Source: Sulfurovum sp. (GTDB lineage Bacteria > Campylobacterota > Campylobacteria > Campylobacterales > Sulfurovaceae). Taken from it: DNA of 64,000 nucleotides. Position 1 is the stretch's first letter, and every line of letters begins with the position of its first letter. Below are positions 9,874 through 19,835 of the stretch, piece by piece. Both the position numbers and the translations under genes were made by a program. A model generated the notes under the pieces. The model did not search any database. It was given only the letters and a program-made list of their open reading frames with translations, and was not told the DNA's origin. The stretch covers positions 1-64,000 of the forward strand of contig NVUY01000008.1 of NCBI GenBank assembly GCA_002733215.1, written 5' to 3'.

Positions 9874-10521
9874 CTAATATCTGGTACCAAAATTTTGTGT
9901 CCAGTAATTCTCATATGTAGATCCCTCTTTGGTTACTAGAGCCAATCCTACTTCTTTAAATTCTGGATTCATCATATTTGCACAATGCCCGTCACTATCT
10001 AGCCAAGCATCAATCACAATTTGTGCAGTTTTACGTCTTGAGCCTGCTGCTATGTTTTCCCCCCAAGTCTTCCAGTCCGTATAGCCATTGTGTTCTATAC
10101 GTTGATCAGCGCTACTTCCTTGACTGAGTGATAGTTCTCTTGCAGTGATATCGTATTGAGTATTTGACCCCGTATGGCTAAAAGTATTACTATATGCTAG
10201 GTCATAACTATGTGCATACGCTGCTTTATAGAGTGCATCATTCCATTTGACAGGAGTGGCTGCACTAAAGTCTCCTCTTGAACCACAGTGTTGGGTATTG
10301 CCTCTTGCCACATTGATAGCATCTAGATAATCATGCTTTACTGCTTCATCTAGTGGAGGTATGGTAAAACCTGAAACAGGTGCTGGTGCTGGTGCTAGTG
10401 TTGGTGTCTGGTTTTGTACTAAAGGTTGATTATTGATGCTGGAAACAGGATTACTTCCACCACCACATCCATTTATAATAAGTGTTGCAGTAAGCAATAT
10501 AGACGAGGTTAAGATTTTCAT
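9874..10521 (-). CDS. CAP/SCP-like domain lipoprotein
   Basis: Start likely MKILTSSILLTATLIINGCGGG (lipobox); HSYDLAYSNTFSHTGSNT, GENIAAGS, GHCANMMNPEFKEVGLA. Confidence 0.85.
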   Translation of the reverse strand: MKILTSSILLTATLIINGCGGGSNPVSSINNQPLVQNQTPTLAPAPAPVSGFTIPPLDEAVKHDYLDAINVARGNTQHCGSRGDFSAATPVKWNDALYKAAYAHSYDLAYSNTFSHTGSNTQYDITARELSLSQGSSADQRIEHNGYTDWKTWGENIAAGSRRKTAQIVIDAWLDSDGHCANMMNPEFKEVGLALVTKEGSTYENYWTQNFGTRY

Positions 10522-10576
10522 AATATACTCTTTGATAGATTGAAATTTGAAAATGAGAAATACATGCAACGTTAGG

Positions 10577-10652
10577 AGTAAGGTAACCTGGCGATCTTAG
10601 AATTACTAAGACCCATGGCTTTCCGTCCACACTTCACAATGTGTTTGGCTTT
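10577..10652 (-). promoter_or_regulatory. Cyclic-di-GMP-I (GEMM-I) type riboswitch
   Basis: Minus strand AGCCAAACACATTGTGAAGTGTGGACGGAAAGCCATGGGTCTTAG...CTAAGATCGCCAGGTTACC, matching GEMM-I conserved GGACGnAAAGCC and GCCnGGTTACC; located in the 5' leader of the CAP-domain gene. Confidence 0.85.
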
Positions 10653-10684
10653 AACATTTCAATTATATTATAGCAAAACTTGCA

Positions 10685-11452
10685 TTACTTGATTATTACC
10701 AAAATCTTGAAATTTTGCCAGAGTATGCCTAGGATTTCATGAAATACAAGGCGGGATTTTACCAGTGCCTTAGATGAGAAAAATTTTGTGTAGTTGGGAT
10801 GTTTAATGCTTGCGCGATGATTGGTCGGAGCAGGGATGGGGTTCATTCCTTCTTGTGTGAAAAATTTTAATGCTCTTGTCATGTGAGATGCGGAGGTGAC
10901 CAGGATAAACGGTTCTTCCCTTAGTAGCGCTTTACCTGCCTCTGCTTCTTCCTGAGTATCTCTGGTGCCAAGATGTAAGATGAGGTCATTTCCGTCTACG
11001 CCTAGTGAGACAGCTAATTTTTTTTGCATGACAGCATGTTCTGTACTGTCATATAAACCATGGTATCCGGAGACTATGATTTTTGCTTGACTGTTCAGTT
11101 GACGGTAAAGGCGTATGCCTTCGTTGAGCCTTACAACAGATGTTTCAACTACCTGGGAAGTAATGGGTAAACTTTCATCCGTATGATGTCCTCCTCCGAG
11201 CACATAGATATATTTGATATTTTCAGGAGCCTTATGCAGTGTCGGGTGCTCAGATTCTATGCTATGCAAAAGGGTATTGGCAAGAGGCGGGTAGGAAAAG
11301 AGAAATAGCCATACAAGACTAAATATAAGTGTGACTTTTGCTTTGAGCAGTTTATTTTTATAGAGAAAGAATAGCCCCAGTATAATAAATGCCACACCTA
11401 AAGGCAGAGGCATTAAAAACATTGAGATAAACTTTTTGAGTAAAAAGTCCAT
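10685..11452 (-). CDS. YdcF/ElyC (DUF218) family protein
   Basis: YIYVLGGGHHTD, VSGYHG, ILVTSASHMTRAL. Confidence 0.85.
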   Translation of the reverse strand: MDFLLKKFISMFLMPLPLGVAFIILGLFFLYKNKLLKAKVTLIFSLVWLFLFSYPPLANTLLHSIESEHPTLHKAPENIKYIYVLGGGHHTDESLPITSQVVETSVVRLNEGIRLYRQLNSQAKIIVSGYHGLYDSTEHAVMQKKLAVSLGVDGNDLILHLGTRDTQEEAEAGKALLREEPFILVTSASHMTRALKFFTQEGMNPIPAPTNHRASIKHPNYTKFFSSKALVKSRLVFHEILGILWQNFKILVIIK

Positions 11453-11454
11453 TT

Positions 11455-12672
11455 TTAGTCTACTATTCTTGTTTCATTTGCTCCAAGTTCTATCACTTTC
11501 CATGGTAAACCTTGTACATTTAATTCATCCATAAAAGGGTCTGGATCAAACTCTTCCATGTTAAAGACACCTTTACCCTGCCATTTACCCTCTAGTATCA
11601 GTTTTGCGCCTATCATGGCTGGTACGCCTGTAGTGTAGCTTACTCCTTGACTAAGAACTTCGGCATAACATTTTTCATGGTCAGAGACTTGGTAGATATA
11701 AACGGTTTTTTCTTCTCCACCTTTTATCCCTTTGGCAAAGATCCCGATATTGGTTTTTCCTTTGGTGCGTGATCCAAGGCTAGCGGGGTCTGGGAGCAGG
11801 GTGGCTAAAAATTCCAAAGGGACGATCTTCATGCCTTTATGTTCTACCTCTTTGATGCCTAACATGCCTACATTTTCTAAACATTTCATGTGGGTAAGGT
11901 AAGACTCTCCAAAGGTCATAAAGAAGCGTATACGTTTGAGTCCTTTGATGTGTTTGATTAAAGATTCCATCTCTTCATGGTAGAGTAGGTAGCTGTCTTT
12001 AGGTCCTATTTCCGGATAATCCCATATTTGTTTGATCTCCATTGGGTCAGTTTCAATCCATTTACCTTGTTCCCAATAACGACCTTTAGCTGAAACTTCA
12101 CGAAGGTTTATTTCAGGGTTGAAATTCGTAGCAAAAGGGTATCCGTGATCTCCGGCATTACAGTCGAGTATGTCTATGGTATGTATTTCATCAAAGTAGT
12201 GTTTTTGGGCATAAGCACAAAAGACATTGGTGACACCAGGGTCAAAACCGGAGCCAAGCAGTCCCATAATGTTAGATTTTTTAAAGGCCTCATCTCTTGC
12301 CCATTGCTCTTTGTATTCAAATTTGGCAGTATCTGGATGTTCGTAGTTGGCTGTATCTAGGTAATTCACACCGGTTTGTGTACAAGCATCCATAATGGTC
12401 AAATCTTGATAAGGAAGTGCCACATTGATGACGATGTCTGCTCCTGAACTTTGTATCATGTCTATGAGTTCAGGTATGGAATCTGCATCTACAGAGGCAG
12501 TTTGTATGTGTAGACCTATTTTTTCTTGTATGTTTTTTGCTATGGTTTCACACTTACTCACAGTACGAGAGGCAAGCGTAATGTCTCCAAAGGTATCACT
12601 ATTCATTGCACATTTAAAAGCAACAACATTTCCAACTCCACCAGCACCGATGATAAGGGTTTTTTTATTCAT
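11455..12672 (-). CDS. Saccharopine dehydrogenase family; probable carboxynorspermidine synthase/dehydrogenase
   Basis: LIIGAGGVGNVVAFKCA Rossmann motif, MGLLGSGFDPGVTNVFCAYA. Confidence 0.85.
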   Translation of the reverse strand: MNKKTLIIGAGGVGNVVAFKCAMNSDTFGDITLASRTVSKCETIAKNIQEKIGLHIQTASVDADSIPELIDMIQSSGADIVINVALPYQDLTIMDACTQTGVNYLDTANYEHPDTAKFEYKEQWARDEAFKKSNIMGLLGSGFDPGVTNVFCAYAQKHYFDEIHTIDILDCNAGDHGYPFATNFNPEINLREVSAKGRYWEQGKWIETDPMEIKQIWDYPEIGPKDSYLLYHEEMESLIKHIKGLKRIRFFMTFGESYLTHMKCLENVGMLGIKEVEHKGMKIVPLEFLATLLPDPASLGSRTKGKTNIGIFAKGIKGGEEKTVYIYQVSDHEKCYAEVLSQGVSYTTGVPAMIGAKLILEGKWQGKGVFNMEEFDPDPFMDELNVQGLPWKVIELGANETRIVD

Positions 12673-12747
12673 AAAATACTCCTAAAAATAGTGAGGATAT
12701 TTTAGCATAAATTGTAGTTTTTTATCTCTAAAATAAGGAAAAAATTT

Positions 12748-15273
12748 TCAAAGAAGAAGAGAAAGTGAGAGCACCTCTCCTGTATAGACATTGTATTGGG
12801 TATGCTGAAGTCTTTGTTCCACGGTCTGCGCATCTAGAGGCTTGTCGTAGAGATATCCCTGTACGGCGGTACATCCCGTAGATATGAGATACGAAGCTTC
12901 TTCTTCAGTCTCAACACCTTCTGCCAGTGTACTGAGTCCAAGTTTTGAAGCCAATGAAATGATAGTATCGACTATAGCACATGCATCTGCTTCTTCCGGA
13001 ATATCATCTATAAAAGATTTGTCAATTTTTAAAAGATTCAATGGAAGCTGTCTTAAGTAAGATAAAGAAGAATATCCTGTACCAAAATCGTCAATAGCAA
13101 AATGTACTCCCTGTTTTTTAAGATCTGAAAAAAGGTTGACCCAGCGTCCAGGATTTTTCATGATAACCGATTCTGTAATTTCAATCTCAAGTTGATCTGG
13201 GGACAAACCTGAACTGTTAAGCGCATTTGCTATAGTTTTCGGAAGGTCACTGTATTCCAGTTGTATTGCTGAAATGTTTATAGCGATCCTACCATCAAAA
13301 ATACCTTGTTGCTGCCATTTCGCGGCTTGTGAACATGCCGTTGTTATGATCCACTCACCTAAGGCGATGATCATGTGATTTTCTTCGATAATAGACATAA
13401 AACTTTTAGGAGTAAGGAGTCCTTGTTTAGGATGGTGCCAGCGGATAAGTGATTCCACTCCAATTATTTTTCCATCTTTTAAACTGACCTGTGGTTGATA
13501 AAAAAGTTCAAATTGTTCTTCTTTGAATGCAATTCTAAGATCATCTTCCATCTGTAATCTTGAGATAAGCGTATTGGTAAATGATAAGTCATAAAAAGAA
13601 AAAGAACGTTTTCCATTTTCTTTTGCCTTGTACATGGCTGTATCCGCAGCTTTTAAAAGAGTACTTTTGTTTTCACCATCATACGGATGAAGCGCTATGC
13701 CGATACTCCAACTTAAATGGAAAATTTGATTTTCAACCTTAACTGGATGATGAAATTTTTGCAAGATCTTTTCTGCTAGTGTGCTAGCGTTATTTTTGGA
13801 ATGGAGATGTTCAGACAGTATCACAAATTCATCACCACCAAAACGTGCAAGGGTGTCTTCCTTTCCAATAAGTTGCTGCAGTTGCTTTGCAACAACTTGC
13901 AATACTTTATCTCCAGTCTCATGCCCATAAGTATCATTGATATCTTTAAAGTTGTCTAGATCAAGAAGTAACAGTGCAATTTTGTTATCATCGAGGTGGC
14001 TGCTTAGTAAAGCATGTTCCAAACGATTTTCAAATTGATAGCGATTATAGAGTCCTGTCAGAGTATCATGCAGTGCAAGATAACTTATTTTTTCTTCGGA
14101 TGCTTTCTCTGTACTCAGATCTGAAAAAATACCAATATAATTGATAATATCACCGTTGTGATCTCTAATGGTCGAAATGCTGAGCCATTGAGGGTAAATT
14201 TTATTGTTTTTCTTTTTGTTCCAAATTTCTCCAGACCATCTGTCCTGTGTATTGATACTTTCCCACATTTTTTCATAAAAGGTTCTTTTATATTGCCCTG
14301 ACTTTAGCAGTACAGCATTTTGACCTATGGCATCACTTTCACTATATCCTGTGATTGAAGTAAAAGCTTCATTAATGGCAACAATTTTCTGTTGTTTATC
14401 TGCAATCATCACCCCCTCACGGCTATTTTGTGTCACCGCAGCAAATTGCCGTAGCTGAAGTTCATTGTTACGAAGTTCGGTAATGTCATGTGATATAACA
14501 AGAATACTGAGTTTCCCATTTTTATCTTTAATGGGTTTTTTGATAGATTGAAAATGGCGTACCTCACCTGTATTAGCATCAGTAGAACTTTCGTATACTA
14601 CTTGAGTTTCAAATTTATCCATAATTTCTCGGATATTTTGTAAAAAGAAATCTCTTTGTTCCTTATTTGGATTAAAACTTTCATCTGTTTTGCCTATCAT
14701 TTCTTCAGGAGTTGTTGCATAAAGTTTGGCAAGTGTCTCATTTACAAAAAGGAATTTCCCCTCATAATCCCGCATAAGGATAATATCTGGGTTTTCATCA
14801 TTAACCAGGCGAAAAAGTTTATTTTGCTCATCAAGAGATGTTTCTATTTCATGGATCTCTTCTTTTTGCTGAGAGATATCTTTAATGACTGCTACACAGC
14901 CTAAAATAGCTCCTTTTTCATTTTTTACCGGTTTTAAATACATTTCCTCGTAGCGAATTGTTCCGTCAGGTAGTGTATATGCCCCATTTACTGTAAATGA
15001 CTCACCTTTTAATGAACGCTGAAGTAATACACCAATATGGCTAAAGTTGTCTTTTCCAATGATCTCTTCAACTTGAATACCGGTAAACGCATCAGTAGCC
15101 TGATTATGAAAGAGAGCATAAGAGTGATTTACGGTGATATAACACATACTGGAATCAATAAATGCAATCATGTCTTCCGATGCATCAGCCAGTTGGCGTA
15201 AGTGCATATTAGCATCTTTTGCTTTTTGAAGGGCATGTTTATAATATGTTATAGATTCTTTATTTGACATCAT
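12748..15273 (-). CDS. PAS-GGDEF-EAL c-di-GMP signalling protein
   Basis: ARFGGDEFVIL, ESLIRWHHP, DDFGTGYSSLSYL. Confidence 0.95.
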   Translation of the reverse strand: MMSNKESITYYKHALQKAKDANMHLRQLADASEDMIAFIDSSMCYITVNHSYALFHNQATDAFTGIQVEEIIGKDNFSHIGVLLQRSLKGESFTVNGAYTLPDGTIRYEEMYLKPVKNEKGAILGCVAVIKDISQQKEEIHEIETSLDEQNKLFRLVNDENPDIILMRDYEGKFLFVNETLAKLYATTPEEMIGKTDESFNPNKEQRDFFLQNIREIMDKFETQVVYESSTDANTGEVRHFQSIKKPIKDKNGKLSILVISHDITELRNNELQLRQFAAVTQNSREGVMIADKQQKIVAINEAFTSITGYSESDAIGQNAVLLKSGQYKRTFYEKMWESINTQDRWSGEIWNKKKNNKIYPQWLSISTIRDHNGDIINYIGIFSDLSTEKASEEKISYLALHDTLTGLYNRYQFENRLEHALLSSHLDDNKIALLLLDLDNFKDINDTYGHETGDKVLQVVAKQLQQLIGKEDTLARFGGDEFVILSEHLHSKNNASTLAEKILQKFHHPVKVENQIFHLSWSIGIALHPYDGENKSTLLKAADTAMYKAKENGKRSFSFYDLSFTNTLISRLQMEDDLRIAFKEEQFELFYQPQVSLKDGKIIGVESLIRWHHPKQGLLTPKSFMSIIEENHMIIALGEWIITTACSQAAKWQQQGIFDGRIAINISAIQLEYSDLPKTIANALNSSGLSPDQLEIEITESVIMKNPGRWVNLFSDLKKQGVHFAIDDFGTGYSSLSYLRQLPLNLLKIDKSFIDDIPEEADACAIVDTIISLASKLGLSTLAEGVETEEEASYLISTGCTAVQGYLYDKPLDAQTVEQRLQHTQYNVYTGEVLSLSLLL

Positions 15274-15491
15274 TTACCTTTGGCAAGAATGATAACATAC
15301 TTAGTTGAAGTATCTATTGATATAGCAGCGATTTAGTATATAACTATAAGATATAATTAAATTAATTTTAAGTTATATTTAATGCTTTATTATGTATACT
15401 GCTCTTGTGTCAAAACTATAAAGGGCACCTCCAATAACCCTGAGTACATAGGGTTATGTTATTAGACGTGCTCTAAATTAAGGAGAATCCA

Positions 15492-15587
15492 ATGGAAGTA
15501 TTAATACTTATCGCTGGTCTTGCTCTAGTTAGTCTAGGGTGGATCAGTGGATTATATACAGAAATATATAGATCTATATTCAAATAA
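15492..15587 (+). CDS. Small hydrophobic protein (31 aa)
   Basis: AAGGAG then ATG: MEVLILIAGLALVSLGWISGLYTEIYRSIFK; not in ORF track because of length. Confidence 0.55.
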   Translation: MEVLILIAGLALVSLGWISGLYTEIYRSIFK

Positions 15588-15695
15588 ATATTCTAATGTA
15601 GTCCATGTTAAATGGACTACATTCAACACTTACTTTAACTCTTATCCTAACAAATCCTCGCATTTTATTTATACAGAAAACTTTAGAGATCCCCT

Positions 15696-16613
15696 TTAGA
15701 CTAAATAGTAATGATCTATGACATAACTCAGTCCAAACAAAAAAGGAATAAAGAGTAGTGTACTCAGTAAGATAAGCGAAGTCACATCTTTCGGTTTGCA
15801 ATCATATAGAGAAGCGAGGTTGATATTTGCAACAGCAAGCGGTACCATCATCTCCATCAAGATCACACCCTGTACAAAGAGTGGTAAGTTTGTAAGGCTG
15901 AGTATGACGGCTGTAGCCAAGGGGAGGAGTATGAACTTTTGAACCATCGTACCTATGAAGAGTTTGGGGTGCAGCTCTTTGATGCGTATACCCTGTAGGA
16001 AGGTGCCTAGTAAAAAAAGCTGCAAGACAATGCCTGCGTAAGCTCCCATCTTGAAGAATTCTTGTATCTCAGTACTGATAGACACATCATATATATTAAT
16101 TAATATGGCAAAAAGAGAAGCAGGAATGATAGGTATTTTTATAATGTTAAAGAGGGAGTCTTTAATGCTAAATGAACCTCTTGAATAGATATACACACCG
16201 ATGATGTAAACAACAAAGACATTGGCGATGTTGATGAGGGTAGTATAGATGACGCTTTGTTCTCCAAAAATCGCAATGCCTAAAGGGATGCCGATATTAC
16301 CTGTATTGCCCACAAACCCTGCAATGGAAAAGATAGCACGGTCTTTTATATTTGTAAATATTAGTTTTCCTATCATAATCGCAGGAATGAGTAAAGACAA
16401 GATAATAGCAAGATAAAGTAATGGCACATAAACATGCTCTACATGTAATTTAGCAGTAGAGAAACCCCAAATGGTCACAAAGGGTTGAAGGAAATAGACA
16501 GACATCAATGTCAGGGTCTTGGTATTTATATCCTCTTTAAAGATACGTTTAGCCATATAGCCAAGCATTATGAAGACATAAACAAAGAGGATGGAGAGTA
16601 GTGTGCTTATCAT
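15696..16613 (-). CDS. AEC family (auxin efflux carrier-like) transporter
   Basis: GFVGNTGNIGIPLGIAIFGE motif, multi-TM. Confidence 0.88.
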   Translation of the reverse strand: MISTLLSILFVYVFIMLGYMAKRIFKEDINTKTLTLMSVYFLQPFVTIWGFSTAKLHVEHVYVPLLYLAIILSLLIPAIMIGKLIFTNIKDRAIFSIAGFVGNTGNIGIPLGIAIFGEQSVIYTTLINIANVFVVYIIGVYIYSRGSFSIKDSLFNIIKIPIIPASLFAILINIYDVSISTEIQEFFKMGAYAGIVLQLFLLGTFLQGIRIKELHPKLFIGTMVQKFILLPLATAVILSLTNLPLFVQGVILMEMMVPLAVANINLASLYDCKPKDVTSLILLSTLLFIPFLFGLSYVIDHYYLV

Positions 16614-16657
16614 GGGTATGATTATAGCTTATTCACTCTGTATGTTGATATAAGTAC

Positions 16658-17098
16658 CTACTCTGCTTCATTTGCCATTTTTTGTGCTATATATCTTGCT
16701 GTTGGGACATCCACAGTGTTGATATGCAGTACTATCCACTCTGGTGACTTAAATATAAAATTGATCACTTTATTTATATCACCAAAATTTTTCCATTGTT
16801 GGATAGCATAATCAATATCAGTTAAAAACATATCGTGTGCCGTTTTATGCATTTCATAAGAAGGGAAATTATATTTTTTCATAAGACGCTCTTCATTAGC
16901 AAAGTGTACTTTTATATGTTCAATATACTCATCTAACTTTGCTTCTAGCTCACTTAGTTTTGATTTGTTCGATTTGTCCATTGTATACTGTGTTGCAAGT
17001 TTTTCCACTTCATTTAAGATTTTTATTTCTTCTTCGTGTGTCTCTTGCATCTCCTCAACATCTAGATATTCAACTTGTTCTGCGTAAAGTAATGCCAT
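16658..17098 (-). CDS. Bacteriohemerythrin
   Basis: HVHFANEERLMKKYNFPSYEMHKTAHD-type HxxxE...HxxxH iron ligands. Confidence 0.85.
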   Translation of the reverse strand: MALLYAEQVEYLDVEEMQETHEEEIKILNEVEKLATQYTMDKSNKSKLSELEAKLDEYIEHIKVHFANEERLMKKYNFPSYEMHKTAHDMFLTDIDYAIQQWKNFGDINKVINFIFKSPEWIVLHINTVDVPTARYIAQKMANEAE

Positions 17099-17258
17099 TA
17101 GATAATCCTTTTTGTTGTATTATAAATAAAAATGTTAAAATACCACTTGATACATATCAAGATAAGTTATGAGAGGTGCCCATGTTTTTTTTCTATAAAA
17201 ACATTCAACCATTAAACTATTTTAGATATGATTTCTTAATTTTAATTTAGGATATTGT

Positions 17259-17819
17259 ATGGATTTTGCTTCTTTAGAGACTTGGGGTTACCTGGCGGTA
17301 GCATTTTTTGCCTTTGGCGGTTCGTTGTTCATAGTAGCAGCTGCGGGTGTATTTTCTTTTATGGGTAAAATGGATTTGACCACAGCCTTGTCCATAGCGA
17401 TTGTTTCCAATTATATGGGAGATATGTTTCTTTTTTACCTTGGGAAGTATCAGAAAAAAGAGATACAGCCTTACTTTGCAAAACATAAACGTAAAATTGC
17501 CCTTGCTACACTCATTATGCGTAAGTACGGGATAGCCGCCATTTTTATACAGAAGTTTCTCTATGGCATTAAAACACTTGTACCTCTTTCTATGGCACTT
17601 TCAAAATATGATTTTAAAAAATTTGCGTTTTACAATGTATTTGCTTCGATTGTATTTGTACTCACCATTGGACTGAGTGCATATTATTCGAGTGAGGTGA
17701 TCATCGCAATGTTCGCCTATATTAAAATAAATCCATGGATAGCACCTGTTATTTTGTTTAGTATCATCGGTTTGGTTTGGTTTGTGATGGAAAATATGAC
17801 TAAGAAGAAGAAAAAATAA
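17259..17819 (+). CDS. DedA family membrane protein
   Basis: SNYMGDMFLFYLGKY, RKYGIAAIFIQKFLYGIKTLVPLSMALSKY. Confidence 0.8.
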   Translation: MDFASLETWGYLAVAFFAFGGSLFIVAAAGVFSFMGKMDLTTALSIAIVSNYMGDMFLFYLGKYQKKEIQPYFAKHKRKIALATLIMRKYGIAAIFIQKFLYGIKTLVPLSMALSKYDFKKFAFYNVFASIVFVLTIGLSAYYSSEVIIAMFAYIKINPWIAPVILFSIIGLVWFVMENMTKKKKK

Positions 17820-17867
17820 GAAGTGTGAGGGAAGTGTATCTTCTTCCGACAGACTCCTAGGTTGGCA

Positions 17868-19037
17868 TTAGACCTTTTTGTTTTTTATAAACTTTTCAAT
17901 ACGTCTAATACCTTCACGTATAGTGGTGATATCCGTCGCAAAAGAGAATCTGAAGTAACCTTCAGACCCAAAGCCTATACCCGGAACAACTGCAACACCC
18001 ATCTCCTGAAGCAGTTCTTTACAGAACTCTATAGAATCATTGGAAACATCCTTGATATTGACAAAGAGGTAAAATGCCCCTTGTGGTTTTAAAACAGAAA
18101 GACCATCTACTTCATTGAAGAGTTTCACGGCTTCATCGGCTCTGCCTTCAAAGGCTCTTCTCATGTTTTCAATGTCACTGTCTATTTCACCAAGCAGTGC
18201 GGGAATCGCTGCTTTTTGGGTAATAGAGTTGATGTTTGAGGTACTTTGGCTTTGGAGTTTGTTCATCGCTGCTATGAGTGCTTTATTGGGTGTAGCCAAA
18301 TACCCAAAACGCCATCCTGTCATGGCTGCTGACTTACTAAGACCATTGACTGTTACCGTACGTTGGTACATGTCTTCCGAGATGCTGGCAGCGGCTGTAA
18401 AGTCTATGTCATAGACAAGTTTTTCATACATTTCATCAGAGACTACTATGATGTCTGTGCCTTTTAATACTTCAGCCAAAGATTCAAGCTCACTTTTAGA
18501 GTAGACTGAACCCGTAGGATTGGAAGGTGTGGTTAATATGATCATTTTTGTTTTAGCAGTAATAGCTTCTTGAAGTTGTTCTGCTGTGATTTTGAAATTA
18601 CCAATTTCATCCGTCTCTATAATGACAGGTATAGCGCCTGCATACTTCACCAATTCAGGGTAGGTAACCCAATACGGTGCAGGGATGATGACTTCATCTT
18701 CTGGATTGAGTGTGGCCTGTAAAAGGTTAAAAAGTGACTGTTTCGCACCATTACTTACGATGATATCAGAAGGAGCATAGTTTAGACCATTGTCTCTTTT
18801 GAGCTTTATGGCTACGGCTTCAAGCAGTTCTGGTATGCCCGGTACAGCGGTATATTGTGTAAACCCATCATTGATGGCTTTGATAGCCTCATCTTTAATA
18901 CGTCGTGGGGTACCAAAGTCTGGTTCTCCCGCAGAAAAGGAGAGAATGTCTTTGCCTTGTGCTTTTAAATCACGTGCAAGTGAAGAAATGGCAATAGTAA
19001 GTGATGGAGATAGTGTCTGTATGCGATCTGATAACAT
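17868..19037 (-). CDS. aspC: Pyridoxal-phosphate aspartate aminotransferase
   Basis: SFSAGEPDFGTP, SNPTGSVYS, NGLSKSAAMTGWRFGYLA. Confidence 0.92.
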   Translation of the reverse strand: MLSDRIQTLSPSLTIAISSLARDLKAQGKDILSFSAGEPDFGTPRRIKDEAIKAINDGFTQYTAVPGIPELLEAVAIKLKRDNGLNYAPSDIIVSNGAKQSLFNLLQATLNPEDEVIIPAPYWVTYPELVKYAGAIPVIIETDEIGNFKITAEQLQEAITAKTKMIILTTPSNPTGSVYSKSELESLAEVLKGTDIIVVSDEMYEKLVYDIDFTAAASISEDMYQRTVTVNGLSKSAAMTGWRFGYLATPNKALIAAMNKLQSQSTSNINSITQKAAIPALLGEIDSDIENMRRAFEGRADEAVKLFNEVDGLSVLKPQGAFYLFVNIKDVSNDSIEFCKELLQEMGVAVVPGIGFGSEGYFRFSFATDITTIREGIRRIEKFIKNKKV

Positions 19038-19128
19038 AGTAAACCCTTAAAATAAATTCATTTAGTATATCAAAATGAGGTTGATAAAGGACTAAGAAGG
19101 AGGGACTTATCGTAAATATAAGTCGTTT

Positions 19129-19830
19129 TTAGTCCATACTGTGGAGATAGTTATCATAAATTTCATCAAGGTCGTGATCTTTTTTCTTAATTACTTCTTG
19201 TTTTCCTTTTGGCAGAGCAGCTTCTAGTACTTCTATACGTTTGATAAGATATTCAAATATCTCTTTATTGACATCTGGTATTTTGTCATGGCTTAGTGGA
19301 TTTTTGTCATATCCACGTTTTAGTACACGGGCAGGTATGCCTACCGCAGTAGAATTTTCAGGGACATTTTTAACGACAACCGAATTTGCGCCTACTTTAG
19401 AGTTTGCACCAATGGTAATATTGCCAAGTATTTTTGCACCTGCCCCAACCACTACATTGTTTTCCAGTGTGGGGTGTCGTTTACCTTTAGAAGTACGCAC
19501 GCCCCCCAGTGTAACTTGTTGATAGATAAGGACATCATTTTTTATGATAGCTGTCTCACCTATAACAACACCTACGCCATGGTCTATAAAAACTCTACGA
19601 CCTATTTGTGCCGCAGGGTGTATGTCGATTACAGTTAAGAATTGACCAATAGCAGAGATAAACCTAGGGATAAAACGTAAACCTTTGTTATAAAAACTAT
19701 GCGCTATACGGTGAAAAAAGAGTGCCCATAAACCAGGGTAATTAAAAAAGAGTTCAAATGTAGAGTGCAAAGCAGGGTCATTTCTCTTAACATTTGAAAA
19801 GTCTTCTTTTATAAGACTAAATACATTCAC
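19129..19830 (-). CDS. cysE: Serine O-acetyltransferase
   Basis: IHPAAQIGRRVFIDHGVGVVIGETAII hexapeptide repeats. Confidence 0.93.
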   Translation of the reverse strand: MNVFSLIKEDFSNVKRNDPALHSTFELFFNYPGLWALFFHRIAHSFYNKGLRFIPRFISAIGQFLTVIDIHPAAQIGRRVFIDHGVGVVIGETAIIKNDVLIYQQVTLGGVRTSKGKRHPTLENNVVVGAGAKILGNITIGANSKVGANSVVVKNVPENSTAVGIPARVLKRGYDKNPLSHDKIPDVNKEIFEYLIKRIEVLEAALPKGKQEVIKKKDHDLDEIYDNYLHSMD

Positions 19831-19835
19831 GTTGA

